Shown here: piece after piece, positions 1 through 8,033 of the stretch
How positions within the stretch are numbered: position 1 is the stretch's first letter
Layout: every line of letters begins with the position of its first letter
Assembly: GCA_963846915.1 (NCBI GenBank)
Contig: CAWJXV010000002.1
Coordinates: forward strand, 186,001 to 250,000
Origin: PALSA-612 sp963846915
GTDB lineage: Bacteria; Actinomycetota; Thermoleophilia; Gaiellales; Gaiellaceae
Direction: 5' to 3'
Length of the DNA: 64,000 nucleotides
The notes under the pieces: generated by a model
The model's input: only the letters and a program-made list of their open reading frames with translations
What the model was told of the DNA's origin: nothing
Databases searched by the model: none
Made by a program: the position numbers and the translations under genes

Positions 1-969
1 GAGCTCGCCGCTCGCGTTCGGCAGGTATTCGGCGTAGCCGCCCGTCTTCGGGTCGGCGAACTTGAACCAGGTGTCGACGTAGAGAGCCCCGTTCGGCCGT
101 TTCTTGGCCTGCTGGTAGATGATCCGGTTGATCAGGTCGAAGTCCTGGGACTCGGACGGGCTCGAGACGATGGGCATGCCGAGGTAGACGATGAGGCCGC
201 CGCGGCGGATGACCGTATCCATGAAGCCGCCCACGCGCCGTGCGTACTCCTTGATCCAGGAGCTGCTCCCGAAGTCGCCGATGCTGGCGCCCTTCGGAAG
301 GCCGGTCATGTAGCTGTGGTCGTCGTTCGCGCCGAACGCGACCACGACCACGTTCGGCTTGTCCTTCTTCATCACGTCGCGGATGCGGTCGAACCAGTTG
401 TAGACGTCCGGCCGCTCGAGCCCGGTCGCGACGTGGCCGTCGACCGAGTCGATCGGCTTGTAGACCTTGCTCCCCATCGCGCGGAGGAGCGAGTTGCCAG
501 GGACGACCACGAGCGAGTCGCCGCCGATGTAGACGCGCAGCGGGTGCGACGGCGAGAACGCGGGCTTCTTCGGCGGAGGCGCCGGGGGCGCAGGCGTGGG
601 TGGAGGCTGGTTCTGGTGGGGCGGCGGCGACGGCTGCGGCGCGACGGGCGGAGGCGCCGGCGGCAGCACGATCGCCGAGACGATGTCGTCGTCGCTCGAG
701 CGGCCGAGCGCCGCCTTCACGCCGCGTCGGGGCAGGTCGAGGCCGGTGTAGTGGCTGACCGTCTCGAGATTCTCGGTGAGCGGCAGCGCGACGCTCCGCT
801 TCCACCCGGGGTCGAGCGACTCGGCCGTCTTGTGCAGGCCGGGCGCGTTCAGGAAGGCGGCGAGGACGAGCGCGCCGATCCCGACCACGATCGCCTGGCC
901 CGCCGGATGGAGCTTGCGCCGCGGCCCGCGGCCGGAGCCGTTCTCCCCGGCGAGCGGCCCGCTCGGCAC
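1..969 (-). CDS. SGNH/GDSL-type hydrolase, DUF459-like, membrane-anchored (C-terminus cut by window edge)
   Basis: Runs off the left edge, so the C-terminus is missing. Near the start there is a basic stretch and one hydrophobic segment (AIVVGIGALVLAAFLNAPG), then about 60 residues, a Pro-rich linker, and an SGNH hydrolase core with the nucleophile block YIGGDSLVVVPGN and a second block FGANDDHSY. This fits DUF459-like extracytoplasmic SGNH enzymes. The MBOAT gene ends just upstream on the same strand; MBOAT plus membrane-anchored SGNH pairs usually O-acetylate exported polysaccharide (AlgI/AlgJ logic), so that role is inferred. The start is uncertain: GTG at 969 is used, but the frame stays open upstream through an Arg-rich run (CTG 1029, TTG 1128) that could be the true N-terminus. 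Confidence 0.8.
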   Translation of the reverse strand, partial: MPSGPLAGENGSGRGPRRKLHPAGQAIVVGIGALVLAAFLNAPGLHKTAESLDPGWKRSVALPLTENLETVSHYTGLDLPRRGVKAALGRSSDDDIVSAIVLPPAPPPVAPQPSPPPHQNQPPPTPAPPAPPPKKPAFSPSHPLRVYIGGDSLVVVPGNSLLRAMGSKVYKPIDSVDGHVATGLERPDVYNWFDRIRDVMKKDKPNVVVVAFGANDDHSYMTGLPKGASIGDFGSSSWIKEYARRVGGFMDTVIRRGGLIVYLGMPIVSSPSESQDFDLINRIIYQQAKKRPNGALYVDTWFKFADPKTGGYAEYLPNASGEL

Positions 970-1033
970 GCGGTCGTCGCCGCGGCGCCGGCGGCGGCGT
1001 GAGGAGCGGGTGCGGGTCGGCGTGTCCAGACGG

Positions 1034-2458
1034 CTAGAAGCGGAAGTAGATGAAGGGGGCGACGCCCTGCGGGCCCATGGCGTGGGAGACCATCAGCACG
1101 AGGGCGAGCAGGACGATCTGGAACGCAACCCGAGCCTGCGAGAAGCGCGCCATGATCGTCTGCGGGATCCGCGCCGGGAGGTACTGCGTCCCGATCCCGA
1201 CGACGATCGCGAGCACGACACCCGAGGTCACGAGCGGCGAGGCCGTGCCCCAGTTGTCGAAGAGACGCTTGATGATCTCCCAGGCCGTCGAGAGACCGTT
1301 CTCCGAGCCGGCACGGAAGAAGATCCATGCGAAGCAGACCAGCTGGAACGTGATGATTCGCTGCCGCCAGAGCGCCCAGCCGCGGGTCGCGTCCTCGGCC
1401 AGGCCGTGCTCACGCCGGAAGCGCCCGACCGCGAGCCACATGCCCTGCAGGCCGCCCCAGATCACGAACGACCAGGCGGCGCCGTGCCAGAGCCCGCCGA
1501 TCAGCATCGTCGCCATCAGGTTCAGGTACGTCCGCGGCTCGCCCTTCCGGTTGCCGCCGAGCGGGATGTAGACGTAGTCGCGGAGCCAGCGGGACAGCGT
1601 CATGTGCCAGCGGCGCCAGAAGTCCTGGATCGAGACGGCCGTGTACGGGCTGTCGAAGTTCTGCGGGAACTTGAACCCGAGCAGGAGCGCAAGCCCGATC
1701 GCCATGTCCGTGTAGCCCGAGAAGTCGGCGTAGATCTGGACCGCGTAGCCGTACACGGCGACCCACGTCTCGAGCGACGAGTGCTGCACCGGTGCGCCGA
1801 AGACGGGGTCGACGATGTGCGTCGCCAGATAGTTGGCGATCACGACCTTCTTGAACAGGCCGGTGCCGATCAGGTAGAAGGCGCGGGCCGTGTCGACGCG
1901 ACGCGGGTCGCGCGGCGTCTCGAGCTGCGGCAGGAGCTCGGAGCCGCGCACGATCGGCCCCGCGACGAGGTGCGGGAAGAAGGAGAGGTAGGCGCCGAAC
2001 TTCGTCAGCGAGACCGGCTCGAGCTGGCGCCGGTAGATGTCGACGATGTAGCTGATCGCCATGAACGTGAAGAAGGAGATGCCCACGGGCAGGACGATCG
2101 AGCGGATGCCGAGCGGGAAGCCGAGGCCGACCGAGTCGAGCAGGTTGTGCCCCGAGCTGACGAAGAAGTCGTAGTACTTGAAGTAGCCGAGGAGGCCGAC
2201 GTCGACGACGACGCCGAGCGTCACGAGCCCCTTGCGCGTCGACTGCGGGCCGCTCCGGAAGATGGCGATCCCGACGGTGTAGTTCCAGACGATCGAGAAC
2301 GCGAGCAGCAAGACGAACTTCCAGTCCCAGTCCGCGTAGAAGACGAAGCTGGCCGCGATCATGAACAGCCGCCAGGCCCGCGGACGCGGCATCAGGAGCC
2401 AGCTCGCGATCAACACGATCGAGAAGAAGACGGCGAAGGTCGTGGTGGGAAAGAGCAC
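1034..2458 (-). CDS. MBOAT family O-acyltransferase (AlgI-like)
   Basis: 474 residues, polytopic, usual length for AlgI/DltB-type acyltransferases, which move acyl groups from a cytoplasmic donor to an extracytoplasmic polymer. The family core is clear: PQNFDSPYTAVSIQDFWRRW followed by HMTLSRWLRDYVYIPLGGNR, and the invariant catalytic His in GGLWHGAAWSFVIWGGLQG. GTG start at 2458. The SGNH hydrolase gene follows directly on the same strand, forming a probable two-gene polysaccharide acetylation operon. The upstream gap (2459-2733) contains an 8-bp-arm palindrome at 2545-2564. The substrate polymer cannot be told from sequence. Confidence 0.93.
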   Translation of the reverse strand: MLFPTTTFAVFFSIVLIASWLLMPRPRAWRLFMIAASFVFYADWDWKFVLLLAFSIVWNYTVGIAIFRSGPQSTRKGLVTLGVVVDVGLLGYFKYYDFFVSSGHNLLDSVGLGFPLGIRSIVLPVGISFFTFMAISYIVDIYRRQLEPVSLTKFGAYLSFFPHLVAGPIVRGSELLPQLETPRDPRRVDTARAFYLIGTGLFKKVVIANYLATHIVDPVFGAPVQHSSLETWVAVYGYAVQIYADFSGYTDMAIGLALLLGFKFPQNFDSPYTAVSIQDFWRRWHMTLSRWLRDYVYIPLGGNRKGEPRTYLNLMATMLIGGLWHGAAWSFVIWGGLQGMWLAVGRFRREHGLAEDATRGWALWRQRIITFQLVCFAWIFFRAGSENGLSTAWEIIKRLFDNWGTASPLVTSGVVLAIVVGIGTQYLPARIPQTIMARFSQARVAFQIVLLALVLMVSHAMGPQGVAPFIYFRF

Positions 2459-2544
2459 GCGAAATCGTCGGCTGGGGCCGGGCCAGACAGGATAGACCTG
2501 GCGTCGACCGGCGAAAGCTGGGCCGGCGTCGCCCCGCTTCTTTT

Positions 2545-2564
2545 CCTGACGCGCGTGCGTCAGG
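2545..2564. promoter_or_regulatory. palindrome upstream of the MBOAT gene
   Basis: Perfect 8-bp arms (CCTGACGC / GCGTCAGG) around a 4-nt GCGT spacer. It lies about 90 bp upstream of the MBOAT start in the 275-bp gap after the upstream hypothetical gene. There is no T-tract on the downstream side of either strand, so an operator or a hairpin is more likely than an intrinsic terminator. Function is unknown. Confidence 0.3.
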
Positions 2565-2703
2565 CCGTTCGCGTGAAGAGGCCGGGATCAGCGGGCGAAC
2601 AGCAGCAGTCGCACGGAAGGAGCCCCCGTACAGAGGTCTCCCTCCGAAGCGCTCCTGTTGTTTGCATGACCCGTCGTCGCGAAACCCGCAGACGCGGGCT
2701 CAG

Positions 2704-2744
2704 GGCTGGTTCCGCATTACGGCTGGTTCCGCATTACGGCTGGT
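2704..2744. repeat. 17-bp tandem duplication over the stop codon of a hypothetical gene
   Basis: The 17-bp unit GGCTGGTTCCGCATTAC occurs at 2704-2720 and again, identically, at 2721-2737, followed by a partial third copy (GGCTGGT, 2738-2744). The stop codon of the minus-strand gene at 2734-3240 lies inside the second full copy, so the duplication sits in the 3' end and tail of that gene. It looks like recent slippage or strand-switching. Confidence 0.85.
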
Positions 2745-3240
2745 ATTGCTGGTCGAGCGACTTGACGGTGTCGGTCGCGTAGCGCAGCCAGAAGCCGAGG
2801 CGGCACGGCGGCCGCAGGACGTAGCGGCCCGCACAGTCCCTGGCGGCGTTGCTCGTCAGGAGCTGGGCGAGCCGGGTCACCGTGACCGTCGTCGTCTGGA
2901 GCTGGACGAGGATCGTCACGTGTGCGTTCGCGGGCAGCTTGTAGGTGAGCAACTTGTGGTCCGTGTTGCGGATCCAGTAGTCGTTCGGGACCGCCTCGCC
3001 CGGCTTGACGGCGCCGTCCTCCGCCGCAGCGACGTTCGCTGTCTGGCCCTCGAGCCAGAGCGCAGGGTCGAAGCGCAGCACGTACTCCCTGCCCTTCTGC
3101 GTAACCGAGGCGACGTAGCCGAACTGGACGAGCTGCCTGGAATGGGAGTAGAGCCGGAGCGCACCGGTCGCCGCGAGCGCAAGACTCGTGAGCGCTGCTG
3201 CGGTCCCGAGTACGGCGACGAGGACGCCGGCCCGCCTCAT
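2734..3240 (-). CDS. hypothetical secreted/membrane-anchored protein
   Basis: 168 residues, family not recognised. The first ~28 residues form a signal-anchor (RRAGVLVAVLGTAAALTSLA), the rest is predicted outside the membrane and has just two cysteines (AARDCAGRYVLRPPCRLGF) that could pair. ATG start at 3240. The sequence ends in QQYQP and its stop codon lies in a 17-bp tandem duplication. It sits between ppdK and the MBOAT operon on the same strand; no function is inferred. Confidence 0.7.
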   Translation of the reverse strand: MRRAGVLVAVLGTAAALTSLALAATGALRLYSHSRQLVQFGYVASVTQKGREYVLRFDPALWLEGQTANVAAAEDGAVKPGEAVPNDYWIRNTDHKLLTYKLPANAHVTILVQLQTTTVTVTRLAQLLTSNAARDCAGRYVLRPPCRLGFWLRYATDTVKSLDQQYQP

Positions 3241-3292
3241 GGCGCGAATCTAGCGCGATCCCCGGCCCGGCGAAAGTGTTCGAAAAGGACGA

Positions 3293-5890
3293 TCAGCCGC
3301 CCGCGACGGCCGCCTCGACGCCGGCCTCCTCGAGCGCCGCCTGGGCCGCTGCGAGCCGGGCGAGCGGGACGCGGAACGGCGAGCAGGAGACGTAGTCGAG
3401 CCCGATCCGGTGGCAGAACGCGACCGAGTGCGGCTCGCCGCCGTGCTCGCCGCAGATGCCGAGCTTGAGGTCCTCGCGCGCGCCTCTCCCCCGCTCCACG
3501 GCGATGCGCATCAGGGCGCCGACGCCCTCCTCGTCCAGCACCTCGAACGGGTTGCGCTCGAGCACGTCGTCCTCGAGGTAGCGCGCCAGGAACTTGTTCT
3601 CGGCGTCGTCGCGCGAGAAGCCCAGCGTCGTCTGCGTCAGGTCGTTCGTCCCGAAGGAGAAGAAGTCCGCGTGCGGTGCGATCTCGTCGGCGCGGATGCA
3701 GGCGCGGGGCAGCTCGATCATCGTTCCGACGAGGTACTCGATGTCGCCCTCCTCCCCGGCGGTTCTGACCGTGAGCTCGCGCAACCGCCGCAGCTCCTCT
3801 CCGAAGCCGACGAGCGGGTGCATGATCTCGACGATCGGCGCCTCGCCCGTCCGCTCGTGGACGGCCTTCGATGCCCGGACGATCGCGCGCACCTGCATCT
3901 CGTAGATCTCCGGGAAGATCAGTCCGACGCGGCAGCCGCGCATGCCCAGCATCGGATTCGTCTCGTGGAGCACGCGGATCCGCTCGCGCATGCGGTCGTC
4001 GGTCGCCTCCTCGAGCGGCGGCAGGAACTCGTGGAGCGGCGGATCGAGGAGGCGGATCGTCACCGGCAGGCCGGTCATCGCCTCGAAGATCCCCTCGAAG
4101 TCGGCCTGCTGCATCGGCAGGATCCGCTCGAGCGCGGCGCGGCGGTCGGCCTCGCCGTCGGCGAGGATCATCTCGCGCATCACCGGCAGCCGGTCCTCGG
4201 CCATGAACATGTGCTCGGTCCGGCAGAGTCCGATGCCCTCGGCGCCGAGCTCGCGCGCCTTGGCGGCGTCCTCGGGCGTGTCCGCGTTCGCGTGGACGCG
4301 CAGCCGGCGGAGCTCGTCGGCCCACTGCAGGATCGTCTGGAAGTCGTCGTTGATCTGCGGCGGGACGAGCGGGACCTCGCCGAGCATGACGCGCCCCGTG
4401 CCGCCGTCGATCGTGATCACGTCGCCCTCGTGCAGCACGTGCCCGGCGAGGTTGGCCGTTCCCGCCTGCACGTCGACCGTCAGCGCCTCGCAGCCCGCCA
4501 CGCACGGCTTGCCCATCCCGCGCGCGACGACCGCGGCGTGCGACGTCATCCCGCCGTGCGCGGTCAGCACCCCCTGCGCGTGGATGAGGCCGTGGATGTC
4601 GTCGGGCGTCGTCTCCCAGCGCACGAGGACGACGGACTCGCCCGCCCGCCCGAGCTCCTCGGCGCGGTTCGCGGTGAAGACGACCTTCCCGCACGCTGCG
4701 CCCGGGGAGGCGTTGAGGCCGGTGGCCACGACCTCGACCTCGGCCTTCGGGTCGATCATCGGGTGCAGGAGCTGGTCGAGCTGCGCGGGGTCGATCCGCG
4801 CCACGGCCTCCTCGCGCGTGATCAGGTCCTCGCCGACCATGTCGACCGCGGCCCGGAGCGCCGCCGCGGCGGTGCGCTTCGCCGTTCGCGTCTGGAGCAG
4901 GTAGAGCCGGTCGTCCTCGACCGTGAACTCGAGGTCCTGGACGTCCCGGTAGTGCTCCTCGAGCCTCCGCGCCGTGTCGACGAACCGGTCGTACGCGTCC
5001 GGGAGCGGTTTGCGCATGCGGGCGAGCGGCTCTGGTGTGCGGATGCCCGCGACGACGTCCTCGCCCTGCGCGTTGAGCAGGAACTCGCCGAAGATCCCGG
5101 GCGCGCCGGTGGACGGGTCGCGCGTGAACGCGACGCCGGTGCCCGAGCGCTCGCCCTTGTTGCCGAACACCATCTGGACGACGTTCACCGCCGTGCCGAG
5201 GTCGTCGGGGATCTCGTGTGCGCGCCGGTACACCTGGGCGCGGGGCGTGTTCCAGGAGGCGAAGACCGCCTCGATCGCGCGGCGGAGTTGCTCGCGCGCC
5301 TCCTGCGGGAACGGCTGCCCGAGGTCGTGCTCGTAGATCATCTTGAACGTGTCGACGAGCTCGCGGAGGTCGTCGGCGCCAAGGTCGATGTCGTGCGAGA
5401 CGCCGCGCTCCTCCTTCAGCTTCTGCAGCTCGCTCTCGAACCGGTGCGGATCGATCCCGTCGACGGTCTCGCCGTACATCTGGATCAGGCGGCGATAGGA
5501 GTCGTATGCGAACCGCGGGTTGTCGGTGGAGCCGGCCAGGCCTTCGACGGCCACGTCCGAGAGACCGACGTTCAGGATCGTGTCCATCATCCCCGGCATC
5601 GAGACCGCCGCCCCCGAGCGGACGGAGACGAGCAGCGGCTCGCGTGGGTCGCCGAAGCGCTTGCCGATGCGCTCCTCGAGCCGCTCGACGTGGACGAGCA
5701 CCTCGTCGAGCAGCCCGTCCGGGAACGCGCCGCCGCGCGCCATCGTGTCGCGGCACGCCTCGGTCGTGATCGTGAACCCGGCCGGCACGGGCAGGCCGAG
5801 CTGCGTCATCTCGGCGAGCCCGACCCCTTTCCCGCCCAGCAGCGCCCGCCCTCCGGCCGAGGGCTCGTCGAAGTCGTAGACGTACCGCAT
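3293..5890 (-). CDS. ppdK: pyruvate, phosphate dikinase
   Basis: Interconverts pyruvate + ATP + Pi and PEP + AMP + PPi. 865 residues, the usual PPDK length. Order: N-terminal ATP-grasp domain (GGKGVGLAEMTQLGLPVPAG), central phospho-His domain with the catalytic His in GGMTSHAAVVARGMGKP, C-terminal PEP/pyruvate barrel with GTNDLTQTTLGFSRDD and the acid/base Cys in CGEHGGEP. ATG 5890 (MRYVYDFDEP) is chosen because family members start here; the open frame to 5998 has no family similarity. The PPDK regulatory protein gene lies about 1.1 kb upstream on the same strand, supporting PPDK rather than PEP synthase. Confidence 0.97.
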   Translation of the reverse strand: MRYVYDFDEPSAGGRALLGGKGVGLAEMTQLGLPVPAGFTITTEACRDTMARGGAFPDGLLDEVLVHVERLEERIGKRFGDPREPLLVSVRSGAAVSMPGMMDTILNVGLSDVAVEGLAGSTDNPRFAYDSYRRLIQMYGETVDGIDPHRFESELQKLKEERGVSHDIDLGADDLRELVDTFKMIYEHDLGQPFPQEAREQLRRAIEAVFASWNTPRAQVYRRAHEIPDDLGTAVNVVQMVFGNKGERSGTGVAFTRDPSTGAPGIFGEFLLNAQGEDVVAGIRTPEPLARMRKPLPDAYDRFVDTARRLEEHYRDVQDLEFTVEDDRLYLLQTRTAKRTAAAALRAAVDMVGEDLITREEAVARIDPAQLDQLLHPMIDPKAEVEVVATGLNASPGAACGKVVFTANRAEELGRAGESVVLVRWETTPDDIHGLIHAQGVLTAHGGMTSHAAVVARGMGKPCVAGCEALTVDVQAGTANLAGHVLHEGDVITIDGGTGRVMLGEVPLVPPQINDDFQTILQWADELRRLRVHANADTPEDAAKARELGAEGIGLCRTEHMFMAEDRLPVMREMILADGEADRRAALERILPMQQADFEGIFEAMTGLPVTIRLLDPPLHEFLPPLEEATDDRMRERIRVLHETNPMLGMRGCRVGLIFPEIYEMQVRAIVRASKAVHERTGEAPIVEIMHPLVGFGEELRRLRELTVRTAGEEGDIEYLVGTMIELPRACIRADEIAPHADFFSFGTNDLTQTTLGFSRDDAENKFLARYLEDDVLERNPFEVLDEEGVGALMRIAVERGRGAREDLKLGICGEHGGEPHSVAFCHRIGLDYVSCSPFRVPLARLAAAQAALEEAGVEAAVAGG

Positions 5891-6052
5891 GGGGACTGCA
5901 GTTTCACACAGGCTGCGGGCATACTCGTCGCCGTGCCGACGCGTTTCTGTCCGGTGAACGTCCGGCGTCGAGGGCGGTTCGACTTTGTGCGACGTCAAAG
6001 GCTCTTGCTACCGTGAATTCCGCCCAGTTCGTGACAACGAAGGGAGCAGCAC

Positions 6053-6154
6053 ATGCATCTACTCATTCCGATCGTCCTCGCCGTCGTCGTCGGCTGTCTC
6101 GCCGGCCTCAGCGTCATCGGCTCCACCGGCCCGCGGGTTCCCGCGTCCTACTAG
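6053..6154 (+). CDS. 33-residue single-pass membrane protein
   Basis: Very small ORF with a strong ribosome binding site (AGGGAG, 7 bp before ATG 6053). It encodes one hydrophobic helix (LLIPIVLAVVVGCLAGLSVI) and a short polar tail ending PRVPASY. The stop codon is inside the first terminal inverted repeat of the element at 6151-6320. No homologue is recognised; the ribosome binding site and clean transmembrane segment argue it is translated. It lies in the divergent gap upstream of ppdK. Confidence 0.55.
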   Translation: MHLLIPIVLAVVVGCLAGLSVIGSTGPRVPASY

Positions 6155-6320
6155 AGGCTTGATGTGAAATTGCGCCGACGTCGGGGGCGCTCCAGGCCAA
6201 GCCGGGCGGTGTGGCCGGTCCGCGTTGCGTAGCAGCGCTACGTGTCGCGACCGGACGCGCCGATCCGGCGCCTGCGTGGGGCGTCATCCGATCCGGTGGA
6301 ATTCCGCATCAAGCCTCTAG
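6151..6320. repeat. 170-bp palindromic element with 14-bp terminal inverted repeats, copy 1
   Basis: CTAGAGGCTTGATG at 6151-6164 is the exact reverse complement of 6307-6320. Inside is a second imperfect inverted repeat (CCGGTCCGCGTTGCGTAGC against GCTACGTGTCGCGACCGG), so the whole element can fold into one long hairpin. A block near the left end (CGTCGGGGGCGCTCC then GGCCAAGC) and GCGTCATCCG near the right end recur in the element at 47176-47273. This is MITE-like or REP-like; no transposase gene is nearby. Confidence 0.75.
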
Positions 6321-6333
6321 CCTCCTCGCGCCC

Positions 6334-6855
6334 GTGAGGCGCGTCGCCGTCACCGCCAGCGCGAGTGGCAACGGCAAGACAACCGTAGGCCGCGCGCTCG
6401 CGGAGCGGCTCGGCGTCCCGTTCGTCGAGCTCGACGCGCTCGTCCACGGCCCCGGCTGGGCCGAGATCGCGGACGAGGAGCTGCGGCAGCTCCTCGAGCC
6501 GATCGTGGCCGGCGACCGCTGGGTGATCGACGGCGGCTACCGGAACAAGATCGGCGACCTCGTGCTCGCCCGAGCGGACACCGTCGTCTGGCTCGATCTC
6601 CCGGTGCACATCTGGCTGCCGCGACTCGTCCGCCGAACGGTCGGGCGGATCCGCCGCGACGAGCCGCTCTGGAACGACAACAGGGAGAGCTGGCGGAGCG
6701 GCTTCTGGGGGCGCGACTCGCTGCTCGGCTACGCGCTGCGGATGCACTTCGACCGGCGGCGCCGCTATCCGCGGGAGCTCGCCGCCTATCCGGTCGTGCG
6801 TCTCAGGAGCCAGGCGGAGGTGGACCGCTTCGTGCGCGGCGCCGGCGCGACCTGA
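6334..6855 (+). CDS. P-loop nucleoside/adenylate kinase-like protein (topology-modulation type)
   Basis: 173 residues from GTG 6334. The open frame extends upstream but only through the palindromic repeat, so this start, just ahead of RRVAVTASASGNGKTTVG, is preferred. The Walker A loop is ASGNGKTT; an acid in FVELDALVHGPGW and a lid-like Arg-rich stretch (LVRRTVGRIRRDEPLW) match the small-kinase/FlaR-like family. Substrate unknown. The 3' end overlaps the convergent gene at 6803-7039 by 53 bp. Confidence 0.75.
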   Translation: MRRVAVTASASGNGKTTVGRALAERLGVPFVELDALVHGPGWAEIADEELRQLLEPIVAGDRWVIDGGYRNKIGDLVLARADTVVWLDLPVHIWLPRLVRRTVGRIRRDEPLWNDNRESWRSGFWGRDSLLGYALRMHFDRRRRYPRELAAYPVVRLRSQAEVDRFVRGAGAT

Positions 6856-7039
6856 GCTCCGCCACCCAAGCGGCGCCGCGCAGCGAGATCCAGACCGGCG
6901 TCAGCCCGACGTAGAAGATGAGCATCCCCAAGAACAGCGCCACCTGCCACAGGATCCAGCGCCAGATCGGGATCCGCTTCGCGCGCGCCCGCCGCGCGTC
7001 CGGGTTGAACCCCGGCAGCTCGTCGGTGCGATCGCTCAT
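6803..7039 (-). CDS. small membrane protein, hypothetical
   Basis: 78 residues with a polar, basic N-terminus, one or two hydrophobic stretches (WRWILWQVALFLGMLIFYVG and TPVWISLRGAAWVAEL) and a basic C-terminal tail. ATG 7039 overlaps the stop of the dikinase regulator gene by ATGA, indicating translational coupling. Its last 53 bp overlap the convergent kinase gene. Family not recognised. Confidence 0.6.
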   Translation of the reverse strand: MSDRTDELPGFNPDARRARAKRIPIWRWILWQVALFLGMLIFYVGLTPVWISLRGAAWVAELRSRRRRARSGPPPPGS

Positions 7040-7863
7040 ACGGCCTGCCGCCCGGCCTGGCGGTTCTGGACGAGCCGGATCACCCGCTGCGCCGTCTCCT
7101 CGACCGACAGCTCGGTCACGTCGATCACCGGGCAGCCGAGGCGACGGTGGACGGCCGTGGCCTGCTCGAGCTCCTCGTAGATCTCGACGATGTTCGCGTA
7201 CGACTGGTGGGCGCCGCGCATCAGCCGGGCGCGCTCGCGACGGATCTCGGCCAGCCGATCCGGGCCGATCGTCAGCCCGACGATCTTGGACGCGTCCATC
7301 GAGAACAGCTCGGCCGGCGGCTCGATCCCTTTGACGATCGGCACGTTCGCGGTCTTGTAGCCGAGGTAGCCGAGGTACATCGAGAGCGGCGTCTTGGACG
7401 TCCTGGACACGCCCACGAGCACGATGTCCGACTCGCGCAGGCCGCTGCCGACGCCGTCGTCGTACTTGACCGCGAACTCGATCGCGGCCATGCGCCGGAA
7501 GTAGGCGGAGTCGAGCGGCGGCCGCGCGCCCGGCTTCATCTGCGCTGCCATGCCCGACACCTTGGCGATCGAGGCGAGCGGCGGGCCGAGGATGTCGCAG
7601 TAGTGGAGCTTCGACTGCCGGCAGAGAGCGCGCATCGCCTCGCGAAGCTCCGGCTTGACGATCGTGTACACGACGACGGCAGGCCGGCCCTTGGCACGGT
7701 TGACCGCGAGGTGCAGGTCGTCGACGGTCTCGACCTGCGGGTGGCGCACCTCCTCGAACGGCTGGTCGGGGAACTGCGCCTCGAGTGCGGCCACGAGCCG
7801 GGTGGCGGTCTCACCGGTCGCGTCCGAAACGATGTGCAGCTCGACAGGCGTCTTCCCGGGCAC
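7036..7863 (-). CDS. pyruvate, phosphate dikinase regulatory protein (bifunctional kinase/phosphorylase)
   Basis: 275 residues of the DUF299/PpsR family, which inactivates PPDK by ADP-dependent Thr phosphorylation and reactivates it by Pi-dependent dephosphorylation. Signatures: N-terminal ELHIVSDATGETA and the nucleotide loop GVSRTSKTPLSMYLGYLG. GTG 7863 (VPGKTPVELHIVSD) with a GGGCGG ribosome site is preferred; the frame further upstream is Arg-rich and runs into repeat sequence. The ppdK gene on the same strand is the obvious target. Confidence 0.93.
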   Translation of the reverse strand: MPGKTPVELHIVSDATGETATRLVAALEAQFPDQPFEEVRHPQVETVDDLHLAVNRAKGRPAVVVYTIVKPELREAMRALCRQSKLHYCDILGPPLASIAKVSGMAAQMKPGARPPLDSAYFRRMAAIEFAVKYDDGVGSGLRESDIVLVGVSRTSKTPLSMYLGYLGYKTANVPIVKGIEPPAELFSMDASKIVGLTIGPDRLAEIRRERARLMRGAHQSYANIVEIYEELEQATAVHRRLGCPVIDVTELSVEETAQRVIRLVQNRQAGRQAV

Positions 7864-7880
7864 CCGCCCATTCTGACGGC

Positions 7881-7992
7881 GTGGACGAAAAGTTTCACCC
7901 TCGTCACACCGGCGGCACGGATCGGTGCGCGTTTCCGCGGTACGCTCGCCGCGGGTGGCGGGTGGCTCTCTCCCCACCCTGGGTGGGGATGA
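7881..7992 (+). repeat. ~100-bp dispersed intergenic repeat, copy A
   Basis: Begins GTGGACGAAAAGT, continues through TCGTCAC, then GCGCGTTTCCGCGGTACGCT and GCGGGTGGCGGGTGG, and ends in the palindrome CCCCACCC-T-GGGTGGGG (7972-7988). It shares this order of blocks with the repeats at 12841, 14592, 21004 and 63917. It fills most of the gap between the dikinase regulator and the M20 amidohydrolase gene, opposite in orientation to both. Confidence 0.75.
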
Positions 7993-8033
7993 CGGTGCGT
8001 GCCCGGCCGGCGAACCGCGGCCCGGGCGGGCGT

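Noticed and set aside
3410..6016. 868-codon plus-strand open frame antisense to ppdK (and similar long plus-strand frames at 776-2782, 7785-10736, 16363-18126, 52092-54710, 57487-59355)
   Set aside because: High-GC codon bias makes the opposite strand of real genes open; compositions are Arg/Glu/Asp-rich with no family motif, while the minus-strand products are clear.
7972..7988. CCCCACCC palindromes as intrinsic terminators (also 12842-12859, 21099-21116)
   Set aside because: Spacers are 1-2 nt, too short for an RNA hairpin loop of that stem, and no T-tract follows; more likely part of the repeat family or a DNA-protein site.
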